A DNA stretch of 64,000 nucleotides from Clostridia bacterium (GTDB lineage Bacteria; Bacillota; Clostridia; Oscillospirales; CAG-272). The DNA lies in contig CAAGDE010000026.1 in assembly GCA_900768535.1 (NCBI GenBank), positions 1 through 64,000 on the forward strand, in the 5' to 3' direction. Under the pieces are notes generated by a model. That model saw nothing but the letters and a program-made list of their open reading frames with translations. It searched no databases and was not told the DNA's origin. Both the position numbers and the translations under genes were made by a program. Below are positions 1 to 8,518 of the stretch, piece after piece. How positions within the stretch are numbered: the first letter of the stretch is position 1; each line of letters starts with the position of its first letter.

Positions 1-27
1 CCGGTTGCTTCGTGCGGGGAGCAAAAT
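1..27. repeat. partial copy of a repeat also found near 19,233
   Basis: The first 27 bases of the window are identical to 19233-19259 and then diverge. At the second site the identical segment forms the right half of a hairpin (CAACCGGAGA paired with TCTCCGGTTG) next to a degraded IS1182-type transposase, so it is probably the end of an insertion sequence or small mobile repeat cut by the window edge. What the rest of this copy looks like cannot be seen. Confidence 0.6.
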
Positions 28-110
28 GCGAAAATTCAAAGAAGTATATTTCCTCCGTTCTGCCGTATAATATCTCCGTTGTGTTTTGTGTGACGGAAAT
101 ATGATACCAC

Positions 111-146
111 AACACGGCTGTTATCGGAAGATGACAGCCGTGTTTT
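111..146. terminator. hairpin terminator
   Basis: An 11-bp perfect stem (AACACGGCTGT with ACAGCCGTGTT) is followed by T-rich sequence on the plus strand. It works on paper in the plus direction for a gene lying upstream of the window, and the mirrored A-run could serve the minus strand too. Confidence 0.6.
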
Positions 147-152
147 CTTTCA

Positions 153-195
153 AAAAAGCATCCGAAAGTCTTTCAACTCTCGGATGCTTTTTGTC
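153..195. terminator. second hairpin terminator in tandem
   Basis: AAAGCATCCGA pairs with TCGGATGCTTT around a 14-base loop, followed by T residues. It lies only a few bases after the first hairpin; the A- and T-tracts on both sides make a bidirectional terminator possible. Confidence 0.6.
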
Positions 196-373
196 GGGGA
201 CTTTTGTTACAGGCCCCTGTGCAAAACCGGGTGGGCGGTTGATGTTATGCGTTGCGCCAAAAGCGTAGCTCAGTCCTTCAGAGTTCCCTGCGGTGAAGAC
301 CGCCTTTGCATCAGCTGTTTCGGGCTTTATACAGCCCGCGATGGCAGAAACCGCGGGCATCGAATCCGTCAAC

Positions 374-682
374 TCACCGTTTTTTACCGATCAGAGCCGC
401 ACCGAATCCGGCAATCAGAAGCATTGCAAGGGATGCCGCTCCCAGCGAGGAGGAACAGCCGTCCTTCTTCTCCGGAGCGTCAGCGGTTGTATTCGGTATG
501 CTTCCGGCAGTATCATTTCCCTTTTTTTCCGGGTTGCTTTCTGCCGGACCAGGCTTGGCATCAGCACTCCCCTGCCAGTATCCGACAATACCGCCGGTAC
601 ACCAGCCGCCGCGAACGAATGCATCGGGCAATCTGATACTGAATGATAAACGCCGCGTTGCTCTGCTCCGTAATTTCGGATG
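374..682 (-). pseudogene. C-terminal remnant of a cell-surface protein with a membrane anchor
   Basis: No complete gene is visible. The readable part ends in a low-complexity Pro/Asp/Lys linker, then GCSSS, about 18 hydrophobic residues and a basic tail GKKR, the layout of C-terminal surface anchors in Clostridia. It has no LPXTG motif. A TGA at 683-685 closes the frame upstream and the first possible start (TTG at 631) has no good ribosome binding site. In the frame beside it, a peptide MTSEITEQSNAAFIIQYQI runs straight into the readable part, so a one-base frameshift near 626 is likely. It lies just beyond the terminator of the exported-protein operon. I read it as decayed, with moderate certainty. 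Confidence 0.45.
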
Positions 683-707
683 TCATGTCTCCCAAGACGA
701 ATAATAA

Positions 708-737
708 AAGCCCATTCCGCAAAGCCGGAACAGGCTT
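708..737 (-). terminator. terminator of the exported-protein operon
   Basis: On the minus strand AAGCCTGTTCCG pairs with CGGAATGGGCTT (12 bp with two G-T pairs) and is followed by TTTTATTATT. It sits 45 bases after the stop codon of the nuclease-fold lipoprotein gene and ends that operon. Confidence 0.75.
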
Positions 738-781
738 AATAAGAAATTCTTATCTTATATCGGTACAAAAGTCAACTGCTT

Positions 782-2602
782 TCACGGCAGTGTCACGTCC
801 ACAAAATGCGGGGCGTGGTCGGAGGAGAGAAGCGCGTAGCGGTCGAGAATGCGGTGATAGTTGTTCACGGTCACATTGCCCATCACCAAAGCATGGTCGA
901 TGGCTCTGCCGGCAAAATAGGTGTTGCCGGGCATTTTCCACGAGGTATACGCCAGATAGGTTTCGTCAAAGACCTGCGGATAACCGATGCGTGCGGCGCG
1001 GTCGTCCTTGCGCTTTGCCACCTTGAAGGCATGGGAGAAGCCCTTCTGCTCCAGCAGATACACCGGGTTGCCCTCGGCTTCCACATAGTCGTGATTGAGG
1101 TCGCCGCCGGCAATCACGGCAATATCCGGATACTTCTCGCGGATCTGCATGGTCGTATCGTACAGCTCCAACGAGTTGTTCTGACGAACCACCGTGTCCT
1201 GCGAGTCGTTCCACTCCCACCAGTAGTGCGTGGTAATCACGGCGAACCGCTTTCCGGTTTCCTTGTTCTCCAGCACCGCCCAGGTCAAGCCCTTGGAGCA
1301 GGCATCGTTTCTGCCTTTATAAAGTCTGTACCCGCTGTCAAGGCAGACATAGCGGGATGCCAGATAGTAGAGAGGCGTGTAGTTGTTACCGCGGGTATTC
1401 TCCTTGGGCAGAACGAACGGTGCCGCAACATAGCCAAGCCCCGCCAATCCGCTTTCAAAGCCGTTGGAGTGCGAGATTGGATGGAATTCCTGAAATCCCA
1501 GCACGCCGGGACGGTAGGTACGGAAAATTTCCAGTTGGAGCCGCAAACGGGTTGCGGTTTCGATTCTGGGATTATGCCCTGAGACATTATAGAACATCAC
1601 GCGTTCATCGCCATCCAGCGGAACCGATGATGCGTCATCGGCGGATTCCATCGCATCCCCGGTATGGGTCAGCGCATCGGGAAGCCGATAGACGCCTTCC
1701 TCCTCTGTTTTTGCGGCGGGAAAAACCGTGTCGCGCAGGTAGTTCCATGCGGAGTCAAAGCCGAACATTCCGTCCGCCGCAACCGTAATTTTTCCTTCCG
1801 CAATCGACACCGTGTATTTCGTGCTGTCCGTGCTCTTTGTAATGACAATCTCGTGCGTCTGCCGCGCATCGGTGTCCTTGACCAGCTTCAGCGCGTAGCC
1901 GTACTGGTAGGCAAAGTAGCACCGGATGTCATGGGCAGCGTAGTCCTCCGATATGGTGGCATTTGCAGGCTCAACAATCTGAAAATCGCGCAGCTCCGCG
2001 CCACCGCAGGTAATGGTATCCATAGTAAAATCTCCCAAGCCCCAATGGGCAAGCGACAGCGCAACACGCAGATTGCCCTTGTCCTTCCATTGCGGGCTGA
2101 TAATTTTGTTTGTAAAATAGGAAAGCGCTTTGACAACCGCTTCCGGCTTCTCGCCGTAGAGCAGGATATTCTGCCCCCGCACACCGACCCAGTATTTGCC
2201 CTCTCGCATAGAGGCCTTGAGATCGGAGGTATCCGCCAGGGACGTATCCCCGACCAGAATCAGCGGTTTATCCGCACTCCCCTGCCATACGGCATCGTTG
2301 TAGACCGGCAGTTCTACGCCATGGTCGGATTTGACCCGCGTGCGCAGGGCTTCCACTGCCAACGAAACATCGGTTGACGACATCAGCGACCGCGCGAAAA
2401 CGATGGTGTAGTCGCTTTTACCGTTCTGCACAAGCTCCAGTGCAGGCTCTGCCGGCTCGGTGTCTGTGACGGATTCGGACTCACTTTCGGTACCGGAATC
2501 TTCCGTTCCGCTGTCCGACGGTGTAATCGGATCATTTTTACAGCTACTCGCCGTGCCGAGAAGCATCAGCACGGCGAGCAGGCAAAGAATCAGGCGTTTC
2601 AA
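782..2602 (-). CDS. lipoprotein with C-terminal endonuclease/exonuclease/phosphatase domain
   Basis: A 606-residue exported protein. Residues 1-21 are a lipoprotein signal ending LLGTASSC (Cys21 lipidated), followed by a Ser/Glu/Thr-rich linker. Residues about 60-320 are a domain I do not recognise. From about 330 the sequence fits the EEP/DNase I-like fold: GFQEFH (metal-binding Glu), GGDLNHDY, and near the end SSDHAPH, the Asp-His pair of the active site. EEP proteins hydrolyse phosphodiesters or phosphomonoesters; the substrate here is unknown. It starts with TTG, overlapping the TGA of the small upstream gene (TTGA), so translation is probably coupled. It is the last gene of a four-gene operon of exported products. 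Confidence 0.75.
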   Translation of the reverse strand: MKRLILCLLAVLMLLGTASSCKNDPITPSDSGTEDSGTESESESVTDTEPAEPALELVQNGKSDYTIVFARSLMSSTDVSLAVEALRTRVKSDHGVELPVYNDAVWQGSADKPLILVGDTSLADTSDLKASMREGKYWVGVRGQNILLYGEKPEAVVKALSYFTNKIISPQWKDKGNLRVALSLAHWGLGDFTMDTITCGGAELRDFQIVEPANATISEDYAAHDIRCYFAYQYGYALKLVKDTDARQTHEIVITKSTDSTKYTVSIAEGKITVAADGMFGFDSAWNYLRDTVFPAAKTEEEGVYRLPDALTHTGDAMESADDASSVPLDGDERVMFYNVSGHNPRIETATRLRLQLEIFRTYRPGVLGFQEFHPISHSNGFESGLAGLGYVAAPFVLPKENTRGNNYTPLYYLASRYVCLDSGYRLYKGRNDACSKGLTWAVLENKETGKRFAVITTHYWWEWNDSQDTVVRQNNSLELYDTTMQIREKYPDIAVIAGGDLNHDYVEAEGNPVYLLEQKGFSHAFKVAKRKDDRAARIGYPQVFDETYLAYTSWKMPGNTYFAGRAIDHALVMGNVTVNNYHRILDRYALLSSDHAPHFVDVTLP

Positions 2603-2742
2603 GAATTCGAATCCTCAAACTCCGAGACGTTGAGCGTGTCTCCCCAGCCCTTGGCGGCGTGCTGTACGGAGGCGGTCAGAACATCGGCAAATTCCGTTGC
2701 AACCAGGGTCATGGCGGGATTTTGATAGACTTTTTTCATCAT
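2599..2742 (-). CDS. 47-residue peptide of the MKKxYxxPxM type
   Basis: The reading frame starts ATGATGAAAAAA with an AAGGACGG ribosome binding site and ends in a TGA shared with the TTG start of the next gene. The product begins MMKKVYQNPAMTLVATEFAD, then VLTAS, and ends with an acidic tail. Peptides of the form MKK-Y-x-x-P, followed by an acidic segment and a (I/V)xTAS motif, recur in gut Clostridia; I know no established function. It has no signal peptide or cysteines. Its place between two exported-protein genes, 16 bases after one and overlapping the next, supports it being a real, translated gene. Confidence 0.65.
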   Translation of the reverse strand: MMKKVYQNPAMTLVATEFADVLTASVQHAAKGWGDTLNVSEFEDSNS

Positions 2743-2758
2743 TTTCTACCGTCCTTTC

Positions 2759-3982
2759 TCAGTTTGCGGCAACCGGTGTGGCGCTGACGAACGCACCATC
2801 CGTATAAACAACCGTGTAAGCCGTTCCGTAAGCCTTTTCCGCGCCCTCGCCCTTGGCAAGTGTCCAGGGGGTCACGGTAAAGGTATAGGTTCCGGTCTTG
2901 GCAAGCCCTTCAATCGTGCAGGCGTAGATGTAATTCGCGCCGTGATCCTTCGCACTCACCGTGGTTGCACCGTAATTGGCGGTCACGGAATCATAAACAA
3001 ATTCGCAGGTCTTTTCCACCTTTTTGGTCTTGCCCGCAAGCATGAAGTCAAAGCCGACGGCTTGATAAGCACTGTAATCGGTTTTATTATCGGTGGTAGC
3101 CAGGAAGCGGATGCCATAGGTCTCACCCATGTCTGCCGCCTGTGTGCCGAGCAGCTGACCAACCGGCGCGCTGGTGCAGGGAAGAATGACATCGGGGAGG
3201 AGTGCGGGCTCCAGAACTTCCGTTGTATTTTTTCCGTTTTTGTGCGGGAAGGTTCCATGCACTGCCGTATCATGCTGTGTATGATCCCAGCCCCAGCAAT
3301 ACGCACCGCCAGCGCCGATGGTATAGGTACCGTCCTTCAAACCGTCACGAACATATTGCGGCATATCAATCTTAAATTCTACGATTGCACAATCATTGGA
3401 AACAGTTTTCCAGTCGCCTGTCCGGCTACTCAAAAAGCTGTTTGAGTTGGACGGATCTATAGAACCTTCTTCATCGGATGCTCGCTTATACTGCCGCGCC
3501 GCATAGCATTTTGCATCCTTGATATCAAACTGTAACCATGCGGATTTTACACCGGTCAGTTTTTCCTTGCCAAGCATCTGACGGTAGGTATCCTTCGTCC
3601 ATTTTGCCGTACCATCCTCATTGGTTTCATCATGCGAATTCACAAAATCAAACTGCGCCTCCAGAAGTCTGCGTCCGCCGGTGTGCCCGTGCTGAATTTC
3701 CATGTATCCATACAGGCTGGTTCCGTCCGTTCCGAGCCACATTTTCAGTGCTCCGATATTTTTTACGGAATCAATTGTTAGGGTCGGATCTACCGTCCAG
3801 CCCTCGTCCTCGCCGCGCACGCCGTCAATGGTGACGGTCTTGCCGACAAGGTTTGCCGCAACAGGTGCCACGGATGCTGTATCCGTCTCGCCCTCGGCGT
3901 GTACCGCAACCATTGCGGGGAGTGACAGAACCGCGGTCAATCCGAGCGCGATCAGTCGTTTGAACAGAGTCTTGCGTTTCAT
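2759..3982 (-). CDS. secreted protein of unknown function
   Basis: A 407-residue protein with a Sec signal peptide (MKRKTLFKRL, a hydrophobic core, likely cleavage after VHA near residue 29). The first half has the pattern VTIDGV...W, LKMWLGTDGTSLYGYMEI and a later VEFKI, which resembles the beta-sandwich (DOMON/CBM9-like) modules of carbohydrate- or haem-binding extracellular proteins; that is a resemblance only. The last 130 residues (GIRFLATTD...AVGFDFML...YTFTVTPW) look like a second beta-rich domain. There is no lipobox or C-terminal anchor. It has a strong ribosome binding site (AAGGAGA) and lies 56 bases after the solute-binding gene, probably in one operon. Confidence 0.6.
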   Translation of the reverse strand: MKRKTLFKRLIALGLTAVLSLPAMVAVHAEGETDTASVAPVAANLVGKTVTIDGVRGEDEGWTVDPTLTIDSVKNIGALKMWLGTDGTSLYGYMEIQHGHTGGRRLLEAQFDFVNSHDETNEDGTAKWTKDTYRQMLGKEKLTGVKSAWLQFDIKDAKCYAARQYKRASDEEGSIDPSNSNSFLSSRTGDWKTVSNDCAIVEFKIDMPQYVRDGLKDGTYTIGAGGAYCWGWDHTQHDTAVHGTFPHKNGKNTTEVLEPALLPDVILPCTSAPVGQLLGTQAADMGETYGIRFLATTDNKTDYSAYQAVGFDFMLAGKTKKVEKTCEFVYDSVTANYGATTVSAKDHGANYIYACTIEGLAKTGTYTFTVTPWTLAKGEGAEKAYGTAYTVVYTDGAFVSATPVAAN

Positions 3983-4038
3983 TTCGTTTGTCTCCTTTTT
4001 TTGTTTTTATTTCCGGCTGCAAACGCTACCACATCGAT

Positions 4039-5532
4039 TCAGATACCGTCAAACAGGGTTGCGATCTTCTCCTCCACAGCGGGGATTTTCTTATCAATGT
4101 AAACCTTCCACGGCGTGTTGTCGCGCATGGCGTAGCCGGGCTGATCGCAGATGCCGTTCAGAGATTTGCCGAACACTCTGCCAATGTCAAAATATGCGGT
4201 GTCACGGATCAGGTTCAGCATTTCCATCATTTTCGGGGAGGTGGACTTCGCTGCCTTCATGGTGGTCTCAAAAATCACCGGCGTGGTGGTACGGTAGCAG
4301 ACACTTGCAAGCGCCTCCAGAACCGCAGTATCCATCAGAATCCGATTCTCCGGCGTGTCGTTCATAATGCCGTACATGGTAATCGGCTGGCGGACTGCGC
4401 CGTAATAAGTGGTCTGGTCGCTGTCGTATTTCGGGCAGGGAACAACGCCCAAAGTAAATGTTGCCTTTGCGAACATATTGATCGCAGCGCCGCTTTGTGC
4501 AACAGTAAAGAGCGACCGACCGCCCACAAAGGAACCGGTGAAATTCGCATCGTCCCATTTGCTCTCGTCACCGACAAACGAGCTTTGATGAATCTTTGTG
4601 GAAATATAGTCGATAATATCCTGTGAGCGCTGTCCCTTGAACGCAGAGGAAACAACCATCTTTCCAACTTGATTCTTTTCGATAATCGAAACACCGCATC
4701 CGTGCAGGAGTGCCGGAACATCGTAATAGTAGGATACCAACCCCAGCTGGTCGCCGGAGGAAACGCCCACCTTATCATCAATGTTCTCGGTGTCCGAATA
4801 TGCGTCCACGCACATTTCCATCATTTTGGTAATCGTCCACTCATTCCGCTCTACCAGTTCATATGGAGATGTCAGCCCTTCAATGTCATCGATCAGCTTC
4901 TGATTGAACCACACGCTGTAAATCATCTGCACCAGATTGGTGGAAATATCGCCGGTCATGAAGAATAATTTGTTGTTGATCTCAATCTTTTTCACCAGCT
5001 GCTGCGACCACCAGGGTGCCGCAGGGTCGATGTAGCTGTTCTGAATCTGATTCAGGGGCAGGAAGTGTCCGTCCGTCGTGGCAATCGAGGCATTTTGCGT
5101 CTTTGCCGCAATCACATCCCAGTAAATACCGCCCATTTTGGAGGTATTCAGCTTTTGGTTGTAGGTGTCCAGCGATTCCTCGGTAAAACGAAGTGTCACG
5201 TTCAGCCGCTTCTCCACCAGCTTGTTTTTGCTGTAGACCACATTTTCAATGGCGTCTCCGCTCAAGCCGCTGGCTTCAAATTCCGGGTTTTCCGCCTTCC
5301 AGCAGAGAATGGAAATGGTCTCGTTCCCGTAATCCAACGCCGGAAGCGTATCCCGCAGATAGCCGTTTTCGTCCAGCCCGTCATCGGTTGCAGGCTCGGT
5401 GTTGGGGTCGGTCACGCTGTCGCTTTCGCTGCCTGGCTCCGGTGACGGATCCTTCTTCCCGCAGGAGATCAACACCGTAGCAAAGCAGAGCAACAGACAA
5501 AGCAGACAGAGCAATTTGTTGGTTTGTTTCAT
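4039..5532 (-). CDS. extracellular solute-binding lipoprotein, ABC-type (family 1)
   Basis: A 497-residue substrate-binding lipoprotein: signal peptide with lipobox LLISC (Cys24), an acidic Ser/Glu/Pro linker, then a family-1 sugar-binding-protein-like body. The start chosen is the ATG at 5532, because it has a strong AAGGAGG site and opens the signal peptide; a longer frame to 5622 adds residues that are not signal-like. No ABC permease or ATPase gene is nearby, so it is an orphan that must share a permease encoded elsewhere or have another role. It heads a minus-strand operon and is divergent from the AraC-DUF4091 gene, which may control it. Confidence 0.8.
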   Translation of the reverse strand: MKQTNKLLCLLCLLLCFATVLISCGKKDPSPEPGSESDSVTDPNTEPATDDGLDENGYLRDTLPALDYGNETISILCWKAENPEFEASGLSGDAIENVVYSKNKLVEKRLNVTLRFTEESLDTYNQKLNTSKMGGIYWDVIAAKTQNASIATTDGHFLPLNQIQNSYIDPAAPWWSQQLVKKIEINNKLFFMTGDISTNLVQMIYSVWFNQKLIDDIEGLTSPYELVERNEWTITKMMEMCVDAYSDTENIDDKVGVSSGDQLGLVSYYYDVPALLHGCGVSIIEKNQVGKMVVSSAFKGQRSQDIIDYISTKIHQSSFVGDESKWDDANFTGSFVGGRSLFTVAQSGAAINMFAKATFTLGVVPCPKYDSDQTTYYGAVRQPITMYGIMNDTPENRILMDTAVLEALASVCYRTTTPVIFETTMKAAKSTSPKMMEMLNLIRDTAYFDIGRVFGKSLNGICDQPGYAMRDNTPWKVYIDKKIPAVEEKIATLFDGI

Positions 5533-5633
5533 ATCTTTCCTCCTTAGTATTTGTTGACTGGCGCCGTTTGCACAAAATCCTTCGTCCGGACAAAAGAAAT
5601 GTGTACAGAACAGCCAAACCATGTCTTACCCAC

Positions 5634-5662
5634 AGTATAGCACAACCATATTTAAAACGCAA
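5634..5662 (-). promoter_or_regulatory. promoter P1 of the exported-protein operon
   Basis: On the minus strand a TTGCGT box (5657-5662) and a TATACT box (5634-5639) are 17 bp apart, about 100 bases before the start of the solute-binding gene. Confidence 0.6.
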
Positions 5663-5765
5663 TGAATTATCTTCCTGCATACATGAACGATTGTGCGTTT
5701 TTCGCCAACCTTCCATGATGACTCCCGATTTTCTGTGCAAATCAGCCAAAACAGATTCCATCTAT

Positions 5766-5794
5766 ATTGTAACACTTCAATTCAGCAAAAGCAA
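5766..5794 (-). promoter_or_regulatory. possible second promoter P2 of the exported-protein operon
   Basis: On the minus strand TTGCTT (5789-5794) and TACAAT (5766-5771) are 17 bp apart. If used, the transcript has a leader of over 220 bases. It lies close to the divergent AraC promoter. Confidence 0.4.
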
Positions 5795-5846
5795 TGCACA
5801 ATGTTCCGTTTTACATGAACTATCATCAGGTTTTGCTGTTTCGGCA

Positions 5847-5875
5847 TTGACTTTGTCCTTCTTTTTTGATATGAT
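5847..5875 (+). promoter_or_regulatory. promoter of the AraC-DUF4091 gene
   Basis: TTGACT (5847-5852) and TATGAT (5870-5875) are 17 bp apart, 29 bases before the ATG. Confidence 0.65.
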
Positions 5876-5904
5876 AGAGCCGTAATAACAACCAGGAGGC
5901 TTTC

Positions 5905-8478
5905 ATGGCAGATTCAAACCGAATGGAAATCCGACGAGCAGAGTTATACACCCTGACCTACACGGAGCTGCACGAAATTGTTTCCGGCAACTGCGCGTTT
6001 GCTCTGCACCGCGAGCCGGAAATGATTTGGCTGACCGACGGAAAGATCCTGTTTACCGTTGACGGTACAGCCACCCCAATGTCCCAAGGAGATATGCTGT
6101 TTATCAATCCGTTTGAATCCCATGAGGGAACGCTCCTGCCGGATTTTCCAAACGCTACCTTTTATTCCTTTATCTTCGATTCGGACAAGCTACTACAGTT
6201 CCCCTGCAAGCAGCTGGCAGACCGGCTGACCGCAGTTTTCACCGGTAAAAAAGTATATCCGCGCTTCTTCCCCGCCGGAGAGAATCAAAAAATGCAGGAA
6301 ATCCTTGCCGAGCTCGTGGCTACGGAAAATGCAGACAACACCCCGCTCCTTGCGGCGGATATCTTCCGGCTGTTCGCGCTGCTCGGCATTCCGAGTGACC
6401 CCGGCACCAGCACGCACCAAACGCAGACGGACCGGTTCCTGAAAGAAGTGCTCGACTATATCGGCAGAATCAATCCTTCCCAGATTACGCTTGAGAACAT
6501 TGCCGCACACTTCAACTACAGCAAAAACTATTATTCGCAGCTGTTCCACCGTCTGGTCGGCACCTCGGTTTCGGACTTCTGCACGCAGTACAAGATCAAC
6601 CGCGCGCAAAGCCTGATCCGTGACGGGAATCACAACCTGACCGAGGTCTGCGAATTTTCCGGTTTCAATCACTACACGTTCTTCTTCCGCACATTCCGCC
6701 GCATTGTCGGAATGTCGCCGAGTGAGTTTATCCGGAAATGCGAAATCGAACCGGATTTCCGGCGCAATGAACTGTTGGAAGAAACCGCAATCAAAAAGGA
6801 GAAACACATGAACATCCAATCCCGCATCCTGCCCGCCCTTGTCAAGGTCTTTGAAAATGAAGATCCGCCGTCCGAACCGGAATGCCTGAAAATGACTGCT
6901 CTGCGCGGCGAGCATACCTCCTTTCAGATCGCCTATCTTTCCGATGAAACCGGCGATGTCCGGATTCATGCCACGGTTCCTGCGCCGCTGACCGTATCGG
7001 TCCGCACGGTTGAGTATATTCCCTCCGAATATATCGGATACCCGGAGCAGATGGAGCTGGATCGCAACTATCTCACGCCAAAATCCGGCAAGTTTCCGGA
7101 TTGCCTGAGAGTGCCGGAAAACGAAACGGTCAAGCTGAAAAAGAAGAAATACAAAACCGTTTGGATAGAAACAGAAATTCCGGCAGATGCTCCTGCCGGT
7201 GACTATGAGATTTGTGTGCGACTTTCGGATAATGCAGAAACGCCCCTGACCGATGACAAACAAAACATTACGGTTTTGAGCGTGGAAATGCCGCAGCAGA
7301 AGCTGGTACACACCGAGTGGTTCTACGCCGACTGCATTGCTGACGTATACGGCTACGAGGTTTTCAGTCCTGCGCACTGGGCGGCAATCGATCATTTTAT
7401 GAAAACAGCCGCTCACCGCGGCATCAACATGATCTATACGCCCCTTTTCACGCCGTCCAACGATACCGCGCCCGGCTGCGACCGGACAACCACCCAGCTG
7501 GTCGGCGTCCGGCTGGACGGGGAAACCTACTCGTTTGATTTCACGCTCTTGGAGCGCTGGATTGCGATGGCACAGTCCGCCGGTATGAAGTGGTTTGAGA
7601 TGGTGCATTTTTCCGCACCGGGTGCCGGAAAAGCCCTGAAGGTCATGGCAACCGTAGACGGTATGGAACAACAGATTTTCTCAATGGATGTCACCCTGCC
7701 GGACAATGGGTATGCACGCTTTCTGAATGCCTTTCTTCCGGCTCTGCGGCAGGAGCTGGAAACGCTCGGCATTCTGGATCATTGTTATTTCCATATTGCG
7801 GATGAACCGAGTGCCACAAGTCTCCCAAACTACCTGTGGATGAAACGCCTGGTCGGTCCTCATCTTGCGGGATGCAAAATCATTGACGCCGTTTCGGTTC
7901 CCGCTTTTGTCAAGCAGGGACTGACGGACATTCCGGTTCCGGAGACCAAGCACTTTGCACCGTTTGACGCCATGAATCTGCCCGAACGCTGGACATACTA
8001 CTGCTGTTCCTGCGGGGTCGATCTCTCCAACCGCTTCTTCGCCATGCGGCTGGCACGCACCAGAGCACTCGGCATCCAGCTGTTCAAATACCGCATGGAC
8101 GGATTTTTGCACTGGGGCTACAACTTTTACAATTCCTGCGGCTCTATCCGCCATCTGAATCCGTATCAATACAGTGCATCCTCCAACGACGGCGGCAACC
8201 CGCAGTATAAAGCCTTCCCCTCCGGCGATGCATTTCTGGTCTATCCCGGAGCGAACGGCATTCCGGAGGAAAGCATCCGCCTGCTGGCACTGGAGGAAGG
8301 TATGAAGGATCTGACCCTGCTCCAGGCACTGGCAGAAAAAACATCCTACGAAGCAGTGGTTGCGCTGATGGAAGAAGATTTGGATTCCCCCATCACCTTC
8401 TTTGACTACCCGACCTCCGACTTCTACTATACCCGCCTGCGGAACCACATCAACCGCGAGCTGGCACGGCTTGCATAA
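5905..8478 (+). CDS. AraC-family regulator fused in frame to a DUF4091 protein
   Basis: An 857-residue two-part protein. Residues 1-290 are a complete AraC-type regulator: an N-terminal cupin-like sensor (LTDGKILFTVDG, GDMLFINPFESHEG) and two helix-turn-helix motifs ending GMSPSEFIRK. Residues 302-857 form a complete DUF4091 protein, a family with glycoside-hydrolase-like (TIM-barrel) predictions; HIADEPS is the candidate acidic motif. Met302 (ATG at 6808) is preceded by AAAAAGGAG at ideal spacing, so a separate DUF4091 protein is probably also made from an internal start. The main start has CCAGGAGG upstream. It is divergent from the solute-binding operon and followed by a glycosidase-like gene. 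Fusion versus two overlapping products cannot be settled from sequence alone. Confidence 0.8.
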   Translation: MADSNRMEIRRAELYTLTYTELHEIVSGNCAFALHREPEMIWLTDGKILFTVDGTATPMSQGDMLFINPFESHEGTLLPDFPNATFYSFIFDSDKLLQFPCKQLADRLTAVFTGKKVYPRFFPAGENQKMQEILAELVATENADNTPLLAADIFRLFALLGIPSDPGTSTHQTQTDRFLKEVLDYIGRINPSQITLENIAAHFNYSKNYYSQLFHRLVGTSVSDFCTQYKINRAQSLIRDGNHNLTEVCEFSGFNHYTFFFRTFRRIVGMSPSEFIRKCEIEPDFRRNELLEETAIKKEKHMNIQSRILPALVKVFENEDPPSEPECLKMTALRGEHTSFQIAYLSDETGDVRIHATVPAPLTVSVRTVEYIPSEYIGYPEQMELDRNYLTPKSGKFPDCLRVPENETVKLKKKKYKTVWIETEIPADAPAGDYEICVRLSDNAETPLTDDKQNITVLSVEMPQQKLVHTEWFYADCIADVYGYEVFSPAHWAAIDHFMKTAAHRGINMIYTPLFTPSNDTAPGCDRTTTQLVGVRLDGETYSFDFTLLERWIAMAQSAGMKWFEMVHFSAPGAGKALKVMATVDGMEQQIFSMDVTLPDNGYARFLNAFLPALRQELETLGILDHCYFHIADEPSATSLPNYLWMKRLVGPHLAGCKIIDAVSVPAFVKQGLTDIPVPETKHFAPFDAMNLPERWTYYCCSCGVDLSNRFFAMRLARTRALGIQLFKYRMDGFLHWGYNFYNSCGSIRHLNPYQYSASSNDGGNPQYKAFPSGDAFLVYPGANGIPEESIRLLALEEGMKDLTLLQALAEKTSYEAVVALMEEDLDSPITFFDYPTSDFYYTRLRNHINRELARLA
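6793..6810 (+). promoter_or_regulatory. internal ribosome binding site and start inside the AraC-DUF4091 frame
   Basis: AAAAAGGAG (6793-6801), six bases, then ATG at 6808. It sits exactly at the border between the AraC and DUF4091 domains, in the same frame and with no stop codon between them. Confidence 0.6.
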
Positions 8479-8518
8479 AAATATCAGAAGGGACTGCGAC
8501 TATCCGCGCAAAAGGAAC

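Noticed and set aside
6193..7671. 492-codon open frame on the minus strand
   Set aside because: It lies antisense within the AraC-DUF4091 gene, has no ribosome binding site and its product is rich in Arg, Cys and His as expected of a shadow in GC-rich DNA.
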